64,000 nucleotides of DNA from Halobacillus sp. Nhm2S1 (GCF_019599545.1 NZ_JAIEZV010000003.1:186001-250000); one strand, 5' to 3'; shown: positions 7,946 through 17,388, counted from the first letter of the stretch. The notes: generated from the sequence alone by a model not told the origin. Translations and numbers: made by a program.

Positions 7946-8509
7946 TCGCTTTTTGATTCGGCTCAAGGATTCAGGGGTCATCCCTAGGTAGCTTGCCAGC
8001 TGGTGCTGCGGTACCCTTTTTAATAAATTCGGCCTTCTTTCACGAAGGGATTGATACCGTTCTTCGGGAGTGGAAGATATGAACGCAGCATAATCATCAT
8101 GCATGGCCCCCATATCGCCTTCTATCATTTTAAGGATCATGGTTTCCAGGCCAGGGGTTTCGTCGTACACAGCTTGTTGCATTGATAAGTCCCCAACGAC
8201 CAAGACACAATCCTCTACACACCCTAATGAATACTTGGAAACCTGATCCGCGGCATGCTGATTGAAGATGGTCACACTCTGTTCCTCTGTATAAAAATTG
8301 ACGGTCGTTTCTTTTCCTGATTCGTTCACGGTGTACTTCCGGATACAGCCTTTTAAAATAAAGTAACATTGAGCAGGGATTTCTCCTTGCTGTAATAATA
8401 CAGTCCCTTTCTGGTAAGGAACGATGGTGACATCAGAAGCCATTTTATTTAATTCTGCTTCACTCAGATCAGAATACTTTTTCATATAGTTGATGAGGAT
8501 CTGTTTCAT
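7925..8509 (-). CDS. Crp/Fnr family transcriptional regulator
   Basis: 194 aa. A cyclic-nucleotide-binding-like jelly roll (about 15-125, with KGTVLLQQGEIPAQCYFILKG) is followed by a C-terminal helix-turn-helix (QHQLASYLGMTPESLSRIKK). No N-terminal Cys cluster of the oxygen-sensing FNR type is seen. It resembles the small Crp-like regulators often found beside DUF4386 genes. ATG at 8509 follows AGGAAAGG; the upstream ATG at 8542 lacks a site. It is convergent with the DUF4386 gene and is a candidate for binding the TTGACTTAAATCAA operator upstream of it. Confidence 0.83.
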   Translation of the reverse strand: MKQILINYMKKYSDLSEAELNKMASDVTIVPYQKGTVLLQQGEIPAQCYFILKGCIRKYTVNESGKETTVNFYTEEQSVTIFNQHAADQVSKYSLGCVEDCVLVVGDLSMQQAVYDETPGLETMILKMIEGDMGAMHDDYAAFISSTPEERYQSLRERRPNLLKRVPQHQLASYLGMTPESLSRIKKRLGSSQI

Positions 8510-8843
8510 AAAACCTTTCCTCTCCGTCATTTTTTCTTCCATATTAAGAATATAGCAAGTTCAGACTCTTATAGGAAGATGCTCCATCTGCTTTGGCTCT
8601 GAAAGGAAGGCTGTGTTAAGGTGGATCATTAGTGGAAAACAACGTTGGGATGGAATTGTGTAGGTTCTATCCCTCCTTCTTCTTCAAGTGGACGGTGACT
8701 TTTGACGCTTACAGTTCCCCATCCAACTTACGGAAAGGTTTCGTTTAATACAATGAGTATGATACAACGACTCTTACGTATATTTTATTAAGCGAAGATA
8801 CAAGCTCGATGCTGTGAAATTTTTCATATAGGAGGAGCTAAGT
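8510..8843. other. intergenic region between the Crp/Fnr gene and the small membrane ORF
   Basis: About 330 bp holding the divergent 5' regions of the two flanking genes. No further ORF with an RBS, no strong hairpin and no clear consensus promoter was found. Confidence 0.5.
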
Positions 8844-9020
8844 TTGGACCTGTTTCTATTTATTTCAGTTATTGTTGGAATGACATTTATTTTTTTATAT
8901 TTTGTCATCCGTTACGATTTGAAAAAGAAGACTTTGGAGCTTGAAGAAAAAAAGCTGGAACTGGAAGAGAAAAAGTTAGAATTACAGAAAAAGCAACAAG
9001 AACAGGAAGAAAAGCAGTGA
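8844..9020 (+). CDS. small membrane protein with a charged coiled-coil tail
   Basis: 58 aa, TTG start preceded by ATAGGAGGAGC. The first 22 residues form one membrane helix (LFLFISVIVGMTFIFLYFVI); the rest is Lys/Glu heptad-like sequence with two consecutive copies of KLELEEK, predicted to be a cytoplasmic coiled coil. It is convergent with psd, 21 bp away. I do not recognise a family. The RBS and composition support a real gene. Confidence 0.6.
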   Translation: MDLFLFISVIVGMTFIFLYFVIRYDLKKKTLELEEKKLELEEKKLELQKKQQEQEEKQ

Positions 9021-9041
9021 CTCCCATTCAAAAATTCCCAT

Positions 9042-9827
9042 CTATACTATGTTTTTTCTGGCCACTGGTTCTCCCACTTTAACGAAACCCTGTCTTTTCA
9101 AATCTGGGTGAAGGTTTACTTTCCCGTTTTCGAACAAGAGCACCACGGTTGACCCGAAGCTGAAAAAGCCGACTTCTTCTCCTTTACTGAGGCGGGAGTG
9201 GGGGTGAGTCAATTCAATGGTATTGATCCACATCGCCCCTACTTTCACAAGAGCGAGATACGTCCCATCCTTCTGTTTTAATTCGGTGACAATTCGATAA
9301 TTAGTCGTTAGCGGGGATTTCCCTAGAGTCAACCCCCACTTGTTTACAGGAGTAGAGGTTCCTCCAAGTTCAAACTGTTTTTCTACAACAGAATGGGCGG
9401 GAGAGTGAATCCGGTGATAATCTTTCGGGCTGAGGTACAATACAAGAAACGAACCTTTCTGATATCTCATGATCATCTCCTGATTTTGCAGCAGGTCCTG
9501 GATGGAATAAGTAAGGCCCTTCACTTTTATCAACGTATCCTGTACCTCACCAAACTGTTCCACCTTCGCATCAACAGGACTGATCATTTCATCCTCACCA
9601 CCCCGAACTGGTCGTGCCTCTGCCCTTAGTCTTCTGACGAAAAACTCTTGCAATGAATTGTACTCTCTCAGTTGTTTTTCCAGTTCATCCGTTCTAATTC
9701 CAAACATTCTCACATAAAAAGGCACCAACCACCTCGTGACTGAAGCACGACTGGCTCCCTCAATAAACTTGCCCACCCTTCTTGAATTAAGCAACCTTAT
9801 GATCCCTCGATACAAATGTTTTCTCAC
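9042..9827 (-). CDS. psd: phosphatidylserine decarboxylase proenzyme
   Basis: 261 aa, close to the 263 aa of B. subtilis Psd. It makes phosphatidylethanolamine from phosphatidylserine at the membrane. The pyruvoyl-forming cleavage site is FFSFGSTVV near the C-terminus, where the bond before Ser is cut; the Asp/His partners are in ISPVDAKVEQ and YHRIHSP. GTG at 9827 with GGAGGGAG upstream is chosen over the ATG at 9851. Unlike B. subtilis, no pssA is adjacent; the upstream neighbour is a divergently oriented alkylsulfatase. Confidence 0.92.
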   Translation of the reverse strand: MRKHLYRGIIRLLNSRRVGKFIEGASRASVTRWLVPFYVRMFGIRTDELEKQLREYNSLQEFFVRRLRAEARPVRGGEDEMISPVDAKVEQFGEVQDTLIKVKGLTYSIQDLLQNQEMIMRYQKGSFLVLYLSPKDYHRIHSPAHSVVEKQFELGGTSTPVNKWGLTLGKSPLTTNYRIVTELKQKDGTYLALVKVGAMWINTIELTHPHSRLSKGEEVGFFSFGSTVVLLFENGKVNLHPDLKRQGFVKVGEPVARKNIV

Positions 9828-10088
9828 TAAACTCCCTCCACACAACTTCAACTGTCTTCATTCGATACCATCTATCATTCCCATTTTCATACATCTGGAA
9901 AACGTCCACTTAATGGCATGCTATTTTAAACCACATAACAGAAATTAACATTTACATGATGAGTGCGATAACATTAACAATAATCAGTACCCCATCTTTT
10001 AAAAGGTTGTCTACATCTGCACCAGCCTACATAACCATGAATGGAGGAATTTCCACCTGAATACTATAGGTCATGGAGGTGACATCTC

Positions 10089-12047
10089 ATGGAACAAAAC
10101 GATAAGGAGAAGAAGGGGCCAATATTCACCCCTTTACGCAAGGATGCCACGAGAAAGACCCAGAAAATCAATGAATTAATAAAAAAGAACATCCCCTGGG
10201 AAAAACTGAAGATTGAACAAGAGTGGGCGGCACGAAATGCATTGAAGACCGTCTCCCTCCCCGTAATCAAACCAGATGACTCGCTCCTTCCTGTTTGGGA
10301 TTTAAAACGCTATGAATTCCTGCTGAAAGACAAACTTCCTCCATCCGTAAACCCAAAACTATGGTATCAGGGAAAGCTGAATTTAAACGCCGGCCTTTTT
10401 CAGGTGACAGAAAACATTTATCAGGTGAGAGGATACGATCTAGCTAATTTGAGTATCATCCGCGGAAAGACTGGCTGGATTGTAATTGACTGTCTTACCA
10501 GCAGAGAAACAGCAGAAGCCGCTTTTGAATTGATTGACAGCTATTTTGGTGAAATTCCGGTTAGTGCCATCATCTTTTCTCATTCACACGTCGATCATTA
10601 TGGCGGTGTGGATGGCGTCCTTAATAGCGGCACCACGGATGATGTGAAAATTTATGCACCAAGCGGATTTTTAAGTGCAGCCCTGGAAGAGAATGTAACC
10701 GCAGGTGTTGCCATGTCGAGACGAGGGTTTTACATGTATGGCGAGGTGCTGCCCCGAGGGGAAAAAGGTCAAGTAGACAGTGGCATCGGAAAGTATGTGT
10801 CTACTGGTGTTGTGACTTTGGTTAATTCTGCTGAAGAAATTTCACCTCTAGAGAATGAACCCTATGTCGAGAAAGTCATTGATGGTGTAAGAATGCAATT
10901 CCAACTTACCCCGGATACAGAAGCACCCGCTGAAATGAACACTTATATTCCTGAAGAAAAGAGCCTGTGTATTGCAGAGAACTGTACAGCTTCGCTTCAT
11001 AATATCTATACATTACGCGGAGCTGAAGTGCGGGATCCCGTCGCCTGGGCTAAATACATTCAGCAGGCCATTGAACTATTTGGAGACACGATGACATCTG
11101 TTTTTGAAGTCCATAATTGGCCAAGGCACGGTAAAGAATACTGCATCGATTATATGGAAAAACAGCGGGATATGTATCAATATATTAATGATCAGACACT
11201 AAGGTTGATCAATCAAGGCTACACCATCGATCAAGTAGGAAGAATGGTAACTTTTCCTGAAAGTTTAAAAGACGAGTGGTTTAACAGCTCTTTTTACGGA
11301 ACGGTCAACCATAACTCTAAAGCAGTGTACCAAAAGTATATGGGATGGTATAACGGAAATCCTGTTGATTTGAACAAGCTCCTCCCTGAAGAGTCCTCAA
11401 AAAAATATGTGGATTTCATGGGTGGAGAGGATGAAGTCATCAAAAAAGCAAAAGAAAGCTTTAGAGAAGGCGATTACCAATGGGTGGCTGAAGTCACCAA
11501 GCACGTCATCTTCGCAAACCCTTCTAATAAGAAAGCCAAATACCTCTGTGCGGACGCTCTGGAGCAGCTTGGCTACATCGCAGAATCTGGTCCCTGGCGC
11601 AATGAATACCTGATGGGAGCACAAGAACTGCGGTACGGAATCATTCCAATTCAGCAGTCTACCATCACAACAGAAGTTCTCGATATGATGACCCTTGAAC
11701 AAGTGTTGAACATGTTAAGTATCCGTATAAACGGGTTGATTGCCGGAGAGTATGATTTCAAATTAAACTTCATTATTCCTGATCGAAAGGCAGAAGCCTT
11801 AACGGAAATCAAAAGAGGTATTTTCCGTTACTTATCTAACGAATTAAAAGAGGGCCAAGTGAAGGTCATCATGAGCAAAGAAACCCTATATGAGTTAGCG
11901 ACCACGAACAACCGACCTTCCCCTTCTTCCATCAAAGTCATAGGAGATATTCAGAAATGGCATCAGTTCTTATGGGCTTTAGATCAAATAGACACAGACT
12001 TCCCGATTATGACGCCTCTGAATAGAAAAAGAATCAGTGATTGTTAG
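10089..12047 (+). CDS. metallo-beta-lactamase-fold alkylsulfatase (SdsA/YjcS-like)
   Basis: 652 aa, full length for the family. The metal-binding motif SHSHVDHYGG (H165, H167, D169, H170) is followed by AENCTASLHNIYTLRGAEVRD, VHNWPRHG, a helical dimerisation domain (about 370-510) and a C-terminal SCP2-like domain (about 530-645). Such enzymes hydrolyse primary or secondary alkyl sulfates to alcohol plus sulfate. No signal peptide is present, so the enzyme should be cytoplasmic, unlike secreted Pseudomonas SdsA1. ATG preceded by GGAGGTG. Monocistronic, with a terminator directly after it. Confidence 0.88.
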   Translation: MEQNDKEKKGPIFTPLRKDATRKTQKINELIKKNIPWEKLKIEQEWAARNALKTVSLPVIKPDDSLLPVWDLKRYEFLLKDKLPPSVNPKLWYQGKLNLNAGLFQVTENIYQVRGYDLANLSIIRGKTGWIVIDCLTSRETAEAAFELIDSYFGEIPVSAIIFSHSHVDHYGGVDGVLNSGTTDDVKIYAPSGFLSAALEENVTAGVAMSRRGFYMYGEVLPRGEKGQVDSGIGKYVSTGVVTLVNSAEEISPLENEPYVEKVIDGVRMQFQLTPDTEAPAEMNTYIPEEKSLCIAENCTASLHNIYTLRGAEVRDPVAWAKYIQQAIELFGDTMTSVFEVHNWPRHGKEYCIDYMEKQRDMYQYINDQTLRLINQGYTIDQVGRMVTFPESLKDEWFNSSFYGTVNHNSKAVYQKYMGWYNGNPVDLNKLLPEESSKKYVDFMGGEDEVIKKAKESFREGDYQWVAEVTKHVIFANPSNKKAKYLCADALEQLGYIAESGPWRNEYLMGAQELRYGIIPIQQSTITTEVLDMMTLEQVLNMLSIRINGLIAGEYDFKLNFIIPDRKAEALTEIKRGIFRYLSNELKEGQVKVIMSKETLYELATTNNRPSPSSIKVIGDIQKWHQFLWALDQIDTDFPIMTPLNRKRISDC

Positions 12048-12064
12048 ACATTCACACAGGAAAT

Positions 12065-12095
12065 AGGGGCAGTTCCAAAAGAACCTGCCTCTTTT
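12065..12095 (+). terminator. intrinsic terminator of the alkylsulfatase gene
   Basis: GGGGCAGTTC / GAACCTGCCTC stem with AAAA loop followed by TTTTAG. Confidence 0.7.
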
Positions 12096-12176
12096 AGTTC
12101 CGGTTCTGGAACGCTTGATAAAGGATACGTTCATTGCACGATTCTTATTTTTTTCACTTTTAACTTCCCTAATTTA

Positions 12177-12716
12177 TCAGATACTTTCCTTTTGGATTTC
12201 CATTAACCAACAATCTTCCAACTTCCCTTCATGAAGCTCATGGCCTGGAAGTCGCTCTACTTTTCTAAAACCACATTTTTCATAACAGGTTAAAGCCCGC
12301 TCGTTTCTTACCTGCGGATCCATGACCACTCTGTCGGCACATTGATTCTCAAGTAAATAACCAGCCATTGACGTAACAAGCAAAGAGCCGATCCCCTTGT
12401 TCCAATACATCACTTCTCCAATAAATAGATCCATTCCATAGATGATTTGATCCGTGTACCCATATTGATCTTTCATTTCTTTATCTAACTTATAAAATTG
12501 GATATATCCTATTTTCACCCCTTGATAAAGGACAAGGTCCTGAGTCTTTTCATCCCCGGAGGATATAAATTCACTCTCCATTCTACTCAGATTAAAAGGC
12601 TGATCTCTCCCTTCATAATATTGAAGTACTCGAGGGTCTGAAAGCCACTTTGATAATATATAACAATCTTCTTTCACTAGTTTCCTGACGATTAAATCAT
12701 CATTTTCAAATAGCAT
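12177..12716 (-). CDS. GNAT acetyltransferase, aminoglycoside 6'-N-acetyltransferase-like
   Basis: 179 aa GNAT-fold protein. The C-terminal part (VVMDPQVRNERALTCYEKCG, then HEGKLEDCWLME) is the layout of AAC(6')-type enzymes, and NKGIGSLLV is the acetyl-CoA loop. Whether it modifies aminoglycosides cannot be read from sequence. ATG at 12716 has AAAGGGGGG upstream; starts further up would overlap the neighbouring lipoprotein gene. Confidence 0.75.
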   Translation of the reverse strand: MLFENDDLIVRKLVKEDCYILSKWLSDPRVLQYYEGRDQPFNLSRMESEFISSGDEKTQDLVLYQGVKIGYIQFYKLDKEMKDQYGYTDQIIYGMDLFIGEVMYWNKGIGSLLVTSMAGYLLENQCADRVVMDPQVRNERALTCYEKCGFRKVERLPGHELHEGKLEDCWLMEIQKESI

Positions 12717-12766
12717 GAAATCCCCCCTTTCTCTTATACTCTTCTTAGCAAGATCCTTATCGCAAT

Positions 12767-13468
12767 TCACTGTCCTGGAGGGACGGTTTCTATCTTTTTA
12801 ATCAGCTCTATGATGTCCTCATTGGAAACAGGCTCGATCTCCACTTGCTTGGTGCTTTTGATTACATCTTCCGTCACTTTTTCAATCTCCACTATATCCA
12901 CTTCCCCATTCAGCTTCTCATTCCACCGGGCAGGTACATTGTAGACATTCACAGTACCATCTCCATTACCACTATAAGTGACGGCTCCATCGACTAAGCG
13001 AGTCCCTTCTAACTGAACCACATCCTCAGGATAGACAGCACTCTCTTCGTGGTTAGGATTAATTAGACTGCCAGCAGGAATCTTTCTAACATACATCTTG
13101 TCGATCTGTTGGTGTGGAGCTAGTTGATGCCAAACTCTTGCCCATTCTATTTCACTGGATGTGTAGGAACTCAAATCCACCTTCTCCACTCCTGGTTGTT
13201 GATTAGAATTCTCTTCACTTGAGGTGACAGTATTTGCACCGTCTTCCCCGGACCCTTTTGAAGATGCACCCTTTTCTTCGGTCGATTTTGTTTGATCACT
13301 ATCGTTTATCGTTGACTCCGTCTCTGCTGCTCCTTGGTCGACACCAGACTCATCATCACTGGTAATTAAAGTTGTTTCTTTTCCCTTTATGTCTTGACAT
13401 CCAACAGTCACGATTACAATGAAGGTTAAAATCAGATGAATATATAAGTGTTTTTTTGAACTCTTCAT
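12767..13468 (-). CDS. hypothetical lipoprotein with Ser/Glu-rich linker
   Basis: 233 aa. Signal peptide with lipobox ending VTVGC, then a low-complexity acidic Ser/Thr/Glu/Gly linker (about 25-90) and a globular C-terminal part (about 100-233) containing SSEIEWARVWHQLAP and PARWNEKLNGEVDIVEIEKV. I recognise no characterised family. ATG at 13468 follows AAAGGAA. It lies 50 bp upstream of the AAC(6')-like gene and may be co-transcribed with it. Confidence 0.65.
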   Translation of the reverse strand: MKSSKKHLYIHLILTFIVIVTVGCQDIKGKETTLITSDDESGVDQGAAETESTINDSDQTKSTEEKGASSKGSGEDGANTVTSSEENSNQQPGVEKVDLSSYTSSEIEWARVWHQLAPHQQIDKMYVRKIPAGSLINPNHEESAVYPEDVVQLEGTRLVDGAVTYSGNGDGTVNVYNVPARWNEKLNGEVDIVEIEKVTEDVIKSTKQVEIEPVSNEDIIELIKKIETVPPGQ

Positions 13469-13546
13469 ATTGTCATTCCTTTCTTTTATCAACTCATAAG
13501 GTGCCACGATTTATTTCGTTCACCATCGTTCAAAAGTCTATGTAGA

Positions 13547-14047
13547 TCAACGCCTGTCACTTCGACTTAAAGAGTATAAACATTGTGTTTCACCAAAGCG
13601 GACGAGGGTCTTGTCCAGTTTCATCCCTGTTTTTTCTAAAAGCCTGCAGGAATACACATTGGCCATCTGCGTTTCGGCGGTGATTTTGTGAAGTTTCAGC
13701 TCACTAAAAGCATAGTCTACGACTTCTTCCACAACCTCAGAACCATATCCTTTCCCCCACCAAACAGGCAGGAATTGATAAGAAAGCTCGATATTATCCC
13801 CGTCATGATAAGGATCAAGTGAAACGAACCCAATAAAATGATTAGTTCCTTTTTCACGAACCACTAAATAGAGAGCGTTTACATCAGATGTCTGCATCCC
13901 TTCGAAGAGTGCATCCAAGCAATCCTCTTCCCGCGGTCCTCCAAGGTACTTCCTAACCACTGGATTCAAATAGAGTTCTTTGACCTCTTCATAATCCATG
14001 CTTTGAATTTCTTTCATCATTGTCCGGTCTGTAGATAACAAATCCAT
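13547..14047 (-). CDS. GNAT N-acetyltransferase (RimJ/RimL-like)
   Basis: 166 aa. GWGKGYGSE-type acetyl-CoA loop (WWGKGYGSEVVEEVVDYAF), then HKITAETQMANVYSCRLLEKTGM, the usual RimJ/RimL arrangement in which an Asn/Cys helix positions the cofactor. Substrate unknown. The ATG is preceded by AGGAAGGGGAG, closely spaced. Confidence 0.75.
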   Translation of the reverse strand: MDLLSTDRTMMKEIQSMDYEEVKELYLNPVVRKYLGGPREEDCLDALFEGMQTSDVNALYLVVREKGTNHFIGFVSLDPYHDGDNIELSYQFLPVWWGKGYGSEVVEEVVDYAFSELKLHKITAETQMANVYSCRLLEKTGMKLDKTLVRFGETQCLYSLSRSDRR

Positions 14048-14340
14048 CTCCCCTTCCTAATATTACTTCTGTTAAGAAAGCGTAATTACCGTCCCTCTCC
14101 AATATAAGACGACCTTATTATGTAAAAAGTTACAAAAAAATGAAAAAGCAATGATTTAAGCTCCCTCTCCTGCTCTCTCGGCTGTTCGGTCCTATCGCCG
14201 CTGTTCATAAAGAAAGAAGCTAAGCATTCCAAGGAATACTTAGCTTCTGAAAAGGGTAGTGAATATAGTTGATTAATGGAAAAGTTCCTGCCTATGTGAT
14301 TGAAAGTCTAGGATGCTCCTTACTAAAAAGACTCTCTCAA
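14048..14340. other. intergenic region
   Basis: About 290 bp upstream of the RimJ/RimL-like gene. It holds the terminator of the L,D-transpeptidase gene (14216-14247) and otherwise nothing I can name. Confidence 0.5.
14216..14247 (-). terminator. intrinsic terminator of the L,D-transpeptidase gene
   Basis: GAAGCTAAG...TTCC / GGAA...CTTAGCTTC long stem, followed on the minus strand by TTTCTTT. Confidence 0.65.
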
Positions 14341-15084
14341 CTATTTATTGAATAACGCTTTTCTTGTTTTTGGACCAACAATCCCATCAGTTACTAATCC
14401 TTTCGATGCTTGGAACTTCTTCACTGCTCTTAAGGTCTGCGGACCAAACATCCCATCATCTGTAATATTGAGTTTTCTTTGAAGTATAGCCACTGAATCT
14501 CCTTTACTCCCATACCTTAGCGTTTCATTGAAGAATTCATATCCTGCGACTGCTTTAGTGGATCCCACTCCATAATTTTGCGCCAATGCCGTAAATGATG
14601 CGGAAGAACTTGTGATATAAACGGGAATATTCTTATCCGCACGGTCAAAGAGCCATATGACATCTTCATTATACATTCGAATACAGCCACTGGACGCATA
14701 AGTTCCAATGGAAGAAGGTTGATTGGTTCCATGGACTCCGTAAACATTCCCTGAGGTATGACCCCAGTCGCCAGGTACTTTGATCCCAAGCCATCTTGCG
14801 CCTAGAGGATTCCTTGGATCGCCCCCGGGGATTCCTTCTTTATACCATGGCCTGTTTTTAACTTTATTTACAAGAGTAAATTTTCCTTCCGGTGTCATAT
14901 TTCTCGTTCTTCCTGTTGCTACAGGAAAGACTTTCTGCAGTTTCCCATTTTCATAAAAAGCCAGTTGATTATTACTTTTGTTAATAATGATGGCTTCCTT
15001 CTCAGCAGCCTCTGCCGGTCTTGTCATCAAAAAAGAACTCAACAATACAATCCCCAGGACAAATACAAGTTTTTTTAACAGCAT
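14341..15084 (-). CDS. L,D-transpeptidase with C-terminal peptidoglycan-binding domain
   Basis: 247 aa secreted or membrane-attached enzyme. Signal sequence (1-27, ending PAEAAEK), YkuD domain (28-155) with the catalytic motif HGTN...SSGCIRM (H118, C134), a linker, and a PG_binding_1 repeat at the C-terminus (GSKGDSVAILQRKLNI, MFGPQTLRAVKKFQ). It should form 3-3 cross-links or attach proteins to peptidoglycan. ATG preceded by GGAGG. Monocistronic with its own terminator. Confidence 0.9.
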   Translation of the reverse strand: MLLKKLVFVLGIVLLSSFLMTRPAEAAEKEAIIINKSNNQLAFYENGKLQKVFPVATGRTRNMTPEGKFTLVNKVKNRPWYKEGIPGGDPRNPLGARWLGIKVPGDWGHTSGNVYGVHGTNQPSSIGTYASSGCIRMYNEDVIWLFDRADKNIPVYITSSSASFTALAQNYGVGSTKAVAGYEFFNETLRYGSKGDSVAILQRKLNITDDGMFGPQTLRAVKKFQASKGLVTDGIVGPKTRKALFNK

Positions 15085-15372
15085 CCTCTTTCCTCCATCA
15101 ATTCCTTCGTTGATATGGAAACATTATACTCCGGAGATTGAGGAAATCATTGTCGAACTCGGCTGTCGAAATATATAAATTTTCAAGTAGCATAAGCGAC
15201 TTATTCAGGGGTTCAACAAACTGAAAATAGTAAAGGAAGACGTAATCCCAAAACGTAACCGATTTCCCTACTTGAAATAAATAAATTGTAATTTTATGGT
15301 AAAATAGACACAAGAATTCCGGATTGTTTTGTCTTACTGGACGATCATTCCGTTTTATGAGGAGGAAGACCC

Positions 15373-15975
15373 TTGATAAGAAGACTATTTCAGTTGAATA
15401 CGCTATACATCCTCATTGCCATCATCGCCGTCGGCATCCTGCTGGTTCCACGGTTCATCGAAGGCTTCCATTTACAATCTAAAGGAATCAGCTATGTAAC
15501 GAGAAACATGAATGATTTCTATCATAAGACCTTTCCTCTGGAGGGGGAATATACAGTTGAAATCAATGTGGATGATTTAGAAAGTAACGAAGGAAAAGTG
15601 CTGTTTGAGGATAGTGAGAATCAAATTCATGTAACGAAAGTAACACGTAGTGATTCAGGATACGAAGTCATTTTCAGTTCAAATGGGAGTTATGATGCGG
15701 ATGGCGCGACATTAGTTTCTGGTTTGGAACATGCTCGGAGTAACAACGGCCTTACCTCTCATTTCAAAGCAAAAGCTGAAGCCATGTATAATGGAAAGAC
15801 TATTGAGGGGTCTCCTTCTGGCTCTTCTGGATTCGATAATCAGGATGGGGACCAATTCGGTTTTCATTTACCCATTCCAAAACATACAAAGAAAATCAAT
15901 GGGAAAGAAGAACCCACTATAAAAGTGATGGTTACTCATTTACAAGTGAATATATGGGCAAGAAAACCAGAATAA
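15373..15975 (+). CDS. hypothetical membrane-anchored extracytoplasmic protein
   Basis: 200 aa, TTG start after ATGAGGAGGAAG. One N-terminal membrane helix (NTLYILIAIIAVGILLV) and a soluble outer domain rich in beta-forming, acidic and Ser/Gly segments (SNGSYDADGATLVSG, EGSPSGSSGFDNQDGDQFG). No family recognised. Divergent from the L,D-transpeptidase gene; ends at a shared bidirectional terminator with the anti-sigma gene. Confidence 0.6.
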   Translation: MIRRLFQLNTLYILIAIIAVGILLVPRFIEGFHLQSKGISYVTRNMNDFYHKTFPLEGEYTVEINVDDLESNEGKVLFEDSENQIHVTKVTRSDSGYEVIFSSNGSYDADGATLVSGLEHARSNNGLTSHFKAKAEAMYNGKTIEGSPSGSSGFDNQDGDQFGFHLPIPKHTKKINGKEEPTIKVMVTHLQVNIWARKPE

Positions 15976-15986
15976 ATCATTAAAAC

Positions 15987-16017
15987 AAAGAGACCGGCTC
16001 CATGAGCCGGCCTCTTT
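15987..16017. terminator. bidirectional intrinsic terminator
   Basis: AAAGAGACCGGCTC / GAGCCGGCCTCTTT, a 14-bp stem with T/A runs on both sides, between two convergent genes. Confidence 0.85.
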
Positions 16018-16025
16018 AAAACTCC

Positions 16026-16829
16026 CTATAGTTCTGCTTGTAGTACAACTTCTCCCTCAGGAAGCTGGTTATTGGGTTGTGGTTCTTTGGTGATGGCGAT
16101 GGCATCCCAAGATTTCTGATTTTCTTCATCAATCCGGAAAGTCACCGCACCATTCCCTTCGCCATCTGTCGTAAATGCACCTGCTGGTTCAGGATTCTCA
16201 CCTTCGATCAGCCAGACTTGATAGACCTGCTCCCCTTCAAGCTGACTCAATTCTTCCACTTGGACAAGCAGTTCAGAACCGATGTTTCGATCCACTAAAG
16301 TCGCAACTCCGGATCCGGCTTCACCTGTTGATGCAAGCTGCGTCCGCTTGGTCGGTGTCACCGTATCACCCTCCTCACTTTCACGATCTTCAAGTTCAGA
16401 TAAAGCCACTTGAAGGTCAGAAAGATTCGACTCCAAATCTTCATTTTGTGAAGAAAGCTGCTGAAGTTGGAGGCCAGCGAATATATTTCCACCTACGGAT
16501 AAAAGAAGACCTGCCGCCAGCGCACCAGTCCAAACTTTCCATTTGTTCGGCTTTTTAGGTGAGAGGACCGGCGTCTGTTTTTCTTCCGCTTCATATCCAT
16601 TTTCTTCTTCATCATTGAAGACACCATCTAATATACGTTCTCTCATGCCAGCCGGAGGTGTCGCTTCTTTCATATAGGTAGGAAGATCTCCCATCAGGTT
16701 TTCTAATTCCTGAACTTCTTTCTGACATTCGGGACACTCCCGTAAATGCTGTTCGAACTCTTTTTGCTCTTTTTCTCTCAACTGGTCATTCAAGTAATCA
16801 AGAACATTCTCGCACTGTTTGTCATTCAT
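16026..16829 (-). CDS. anti-sigma factor with zinc-binding N-terminus and RskA-type outer domain
   Basis: 267 aa single-pass membrane protein. The N-terminal ZAS motif is HLRECPECQ (H28, C32, C35); the membrane helix is WTGALAAGLLLSVGGNIF; next come a coiled-coil stretch (QLQQLSSQNEDLESNLSDLQ) and a C-terminal beta domain (QVYQVWLIEGENPEPAGAF) of the RskA/anti-sigma-K family. It should hold the upstream ECF sigma factor inactive at the membrane until a signal frees it. Its ATG lies inside the 3' end of the sigma gene (8-bp overlap), so the two are translationally coupled. Confidence 0.85.
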   Translation of the reverse strand: MNDKQCENVLDYLNDQLREKEQKEFEQHLRECPECQKEVQELENLMGDLPTYMKEATPPAGMRERILDGVFNDEEENGYEAEEKQTPVLSPKKPNKWKVWTGALAAGLLLSVGGNIFAGLQLQQLSSQNEDLESNLSDLQVALSELEDRESEEGDTVTPTKRTQLASTGEAGSGVATLVDRNIGSELLVQVEELSQLEGEQVYQVWLIEGENPEPAGAFTTDGEGNGAVTFRIDEENQKSWDAIAITKEPQPNNQLPEGEVVLQAEL

Positions 16830-17388
16830 CGGTGGTCCCCCCTTTCTCATCCAAATGCTCGCGCAATTTTTTCAATGCGAGCCGGACCCGTCCTTTGACT
16901 GTACCAAGGGGAATGTCACATCTTTCAGCGATTTCCCGTTGCGATAATCCTTGGAAATAAAAAAGGCAGATCATGCGTTGTTGTTCATCAGGCAAAGTAT
17001 CGATGGCTTTACGCAATTGGTCGCGTTCTTCTTTATTTGTGACGACCTCCTCGACACCGGGCATTTCTTCATTCATTGAATCCCTCTGATCCCACTCCAC
17101 TTCCTGGACTTTCTTTTTTCTGATCAAGTCGATGGAGGCATTTCGGGTGATGGTCAGCAACCAGCTTGAAAACTTGCCGCGCTCCTTCATGTATTGACCT
17201 GCTCCTCTCCCTCTCCACAACTTGATGAAAACATCCTGCATCACTTCTTCTGCAGCTTGCTGATCCTTCATCATTCGATAAGCAAATGAATATAATAACT
17301 TCTCATATCGGTTGTAGAGGGTTTCGAGAGCAGCTTTATCTTTATTACGGATTTGTTCGTATAACTCATAGTCCGTGGGTTTGCTCAT
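16822..17388 (-). CDS. ECF RNA polymerase sigma factor
   Basis: 188 aa. Region 2: LYNRYEKLLYSFAYRMMKDQ through AEEVMQDVFIKLWRG and WLLTITRNASIDLIRKKK; region 4: LPDEQQRMICLFYFQGLSQ followed by EIAERCDIPLGTVKGRV. The cognate anti-sigma gene overlaps downstream. The RskA-type partner places it near the SigK-like ECF group, an inference from the partner rather than from the sigma itself. ATG after AAAGGGGAA. Confidence 0.9.
   Translation of the reverse strand: MSKPTDYELYEQIRNKDKAALETLYNRYEKLLYSFAYRMMKDQQAAEEVMQDVFIKLWRGRGAGQYMKERGKFSSWLLTITRNASIDLIRKKKVQEVEWDQRDSMNEEMPGVEEVVTNKEERDQLRKAIDTLPDEQQRMICLFYFQGLSQREIAERCDIPLGTVKGRVRLALKKLREHLDEKGGTTDE

Noticed and set aside
8735-8765. Possible sigma-B promoter (GTTT...GAGTAT) upstream of the small membrane gene
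   Set aside because: The spacing between the two elements is too short and the match too weak.
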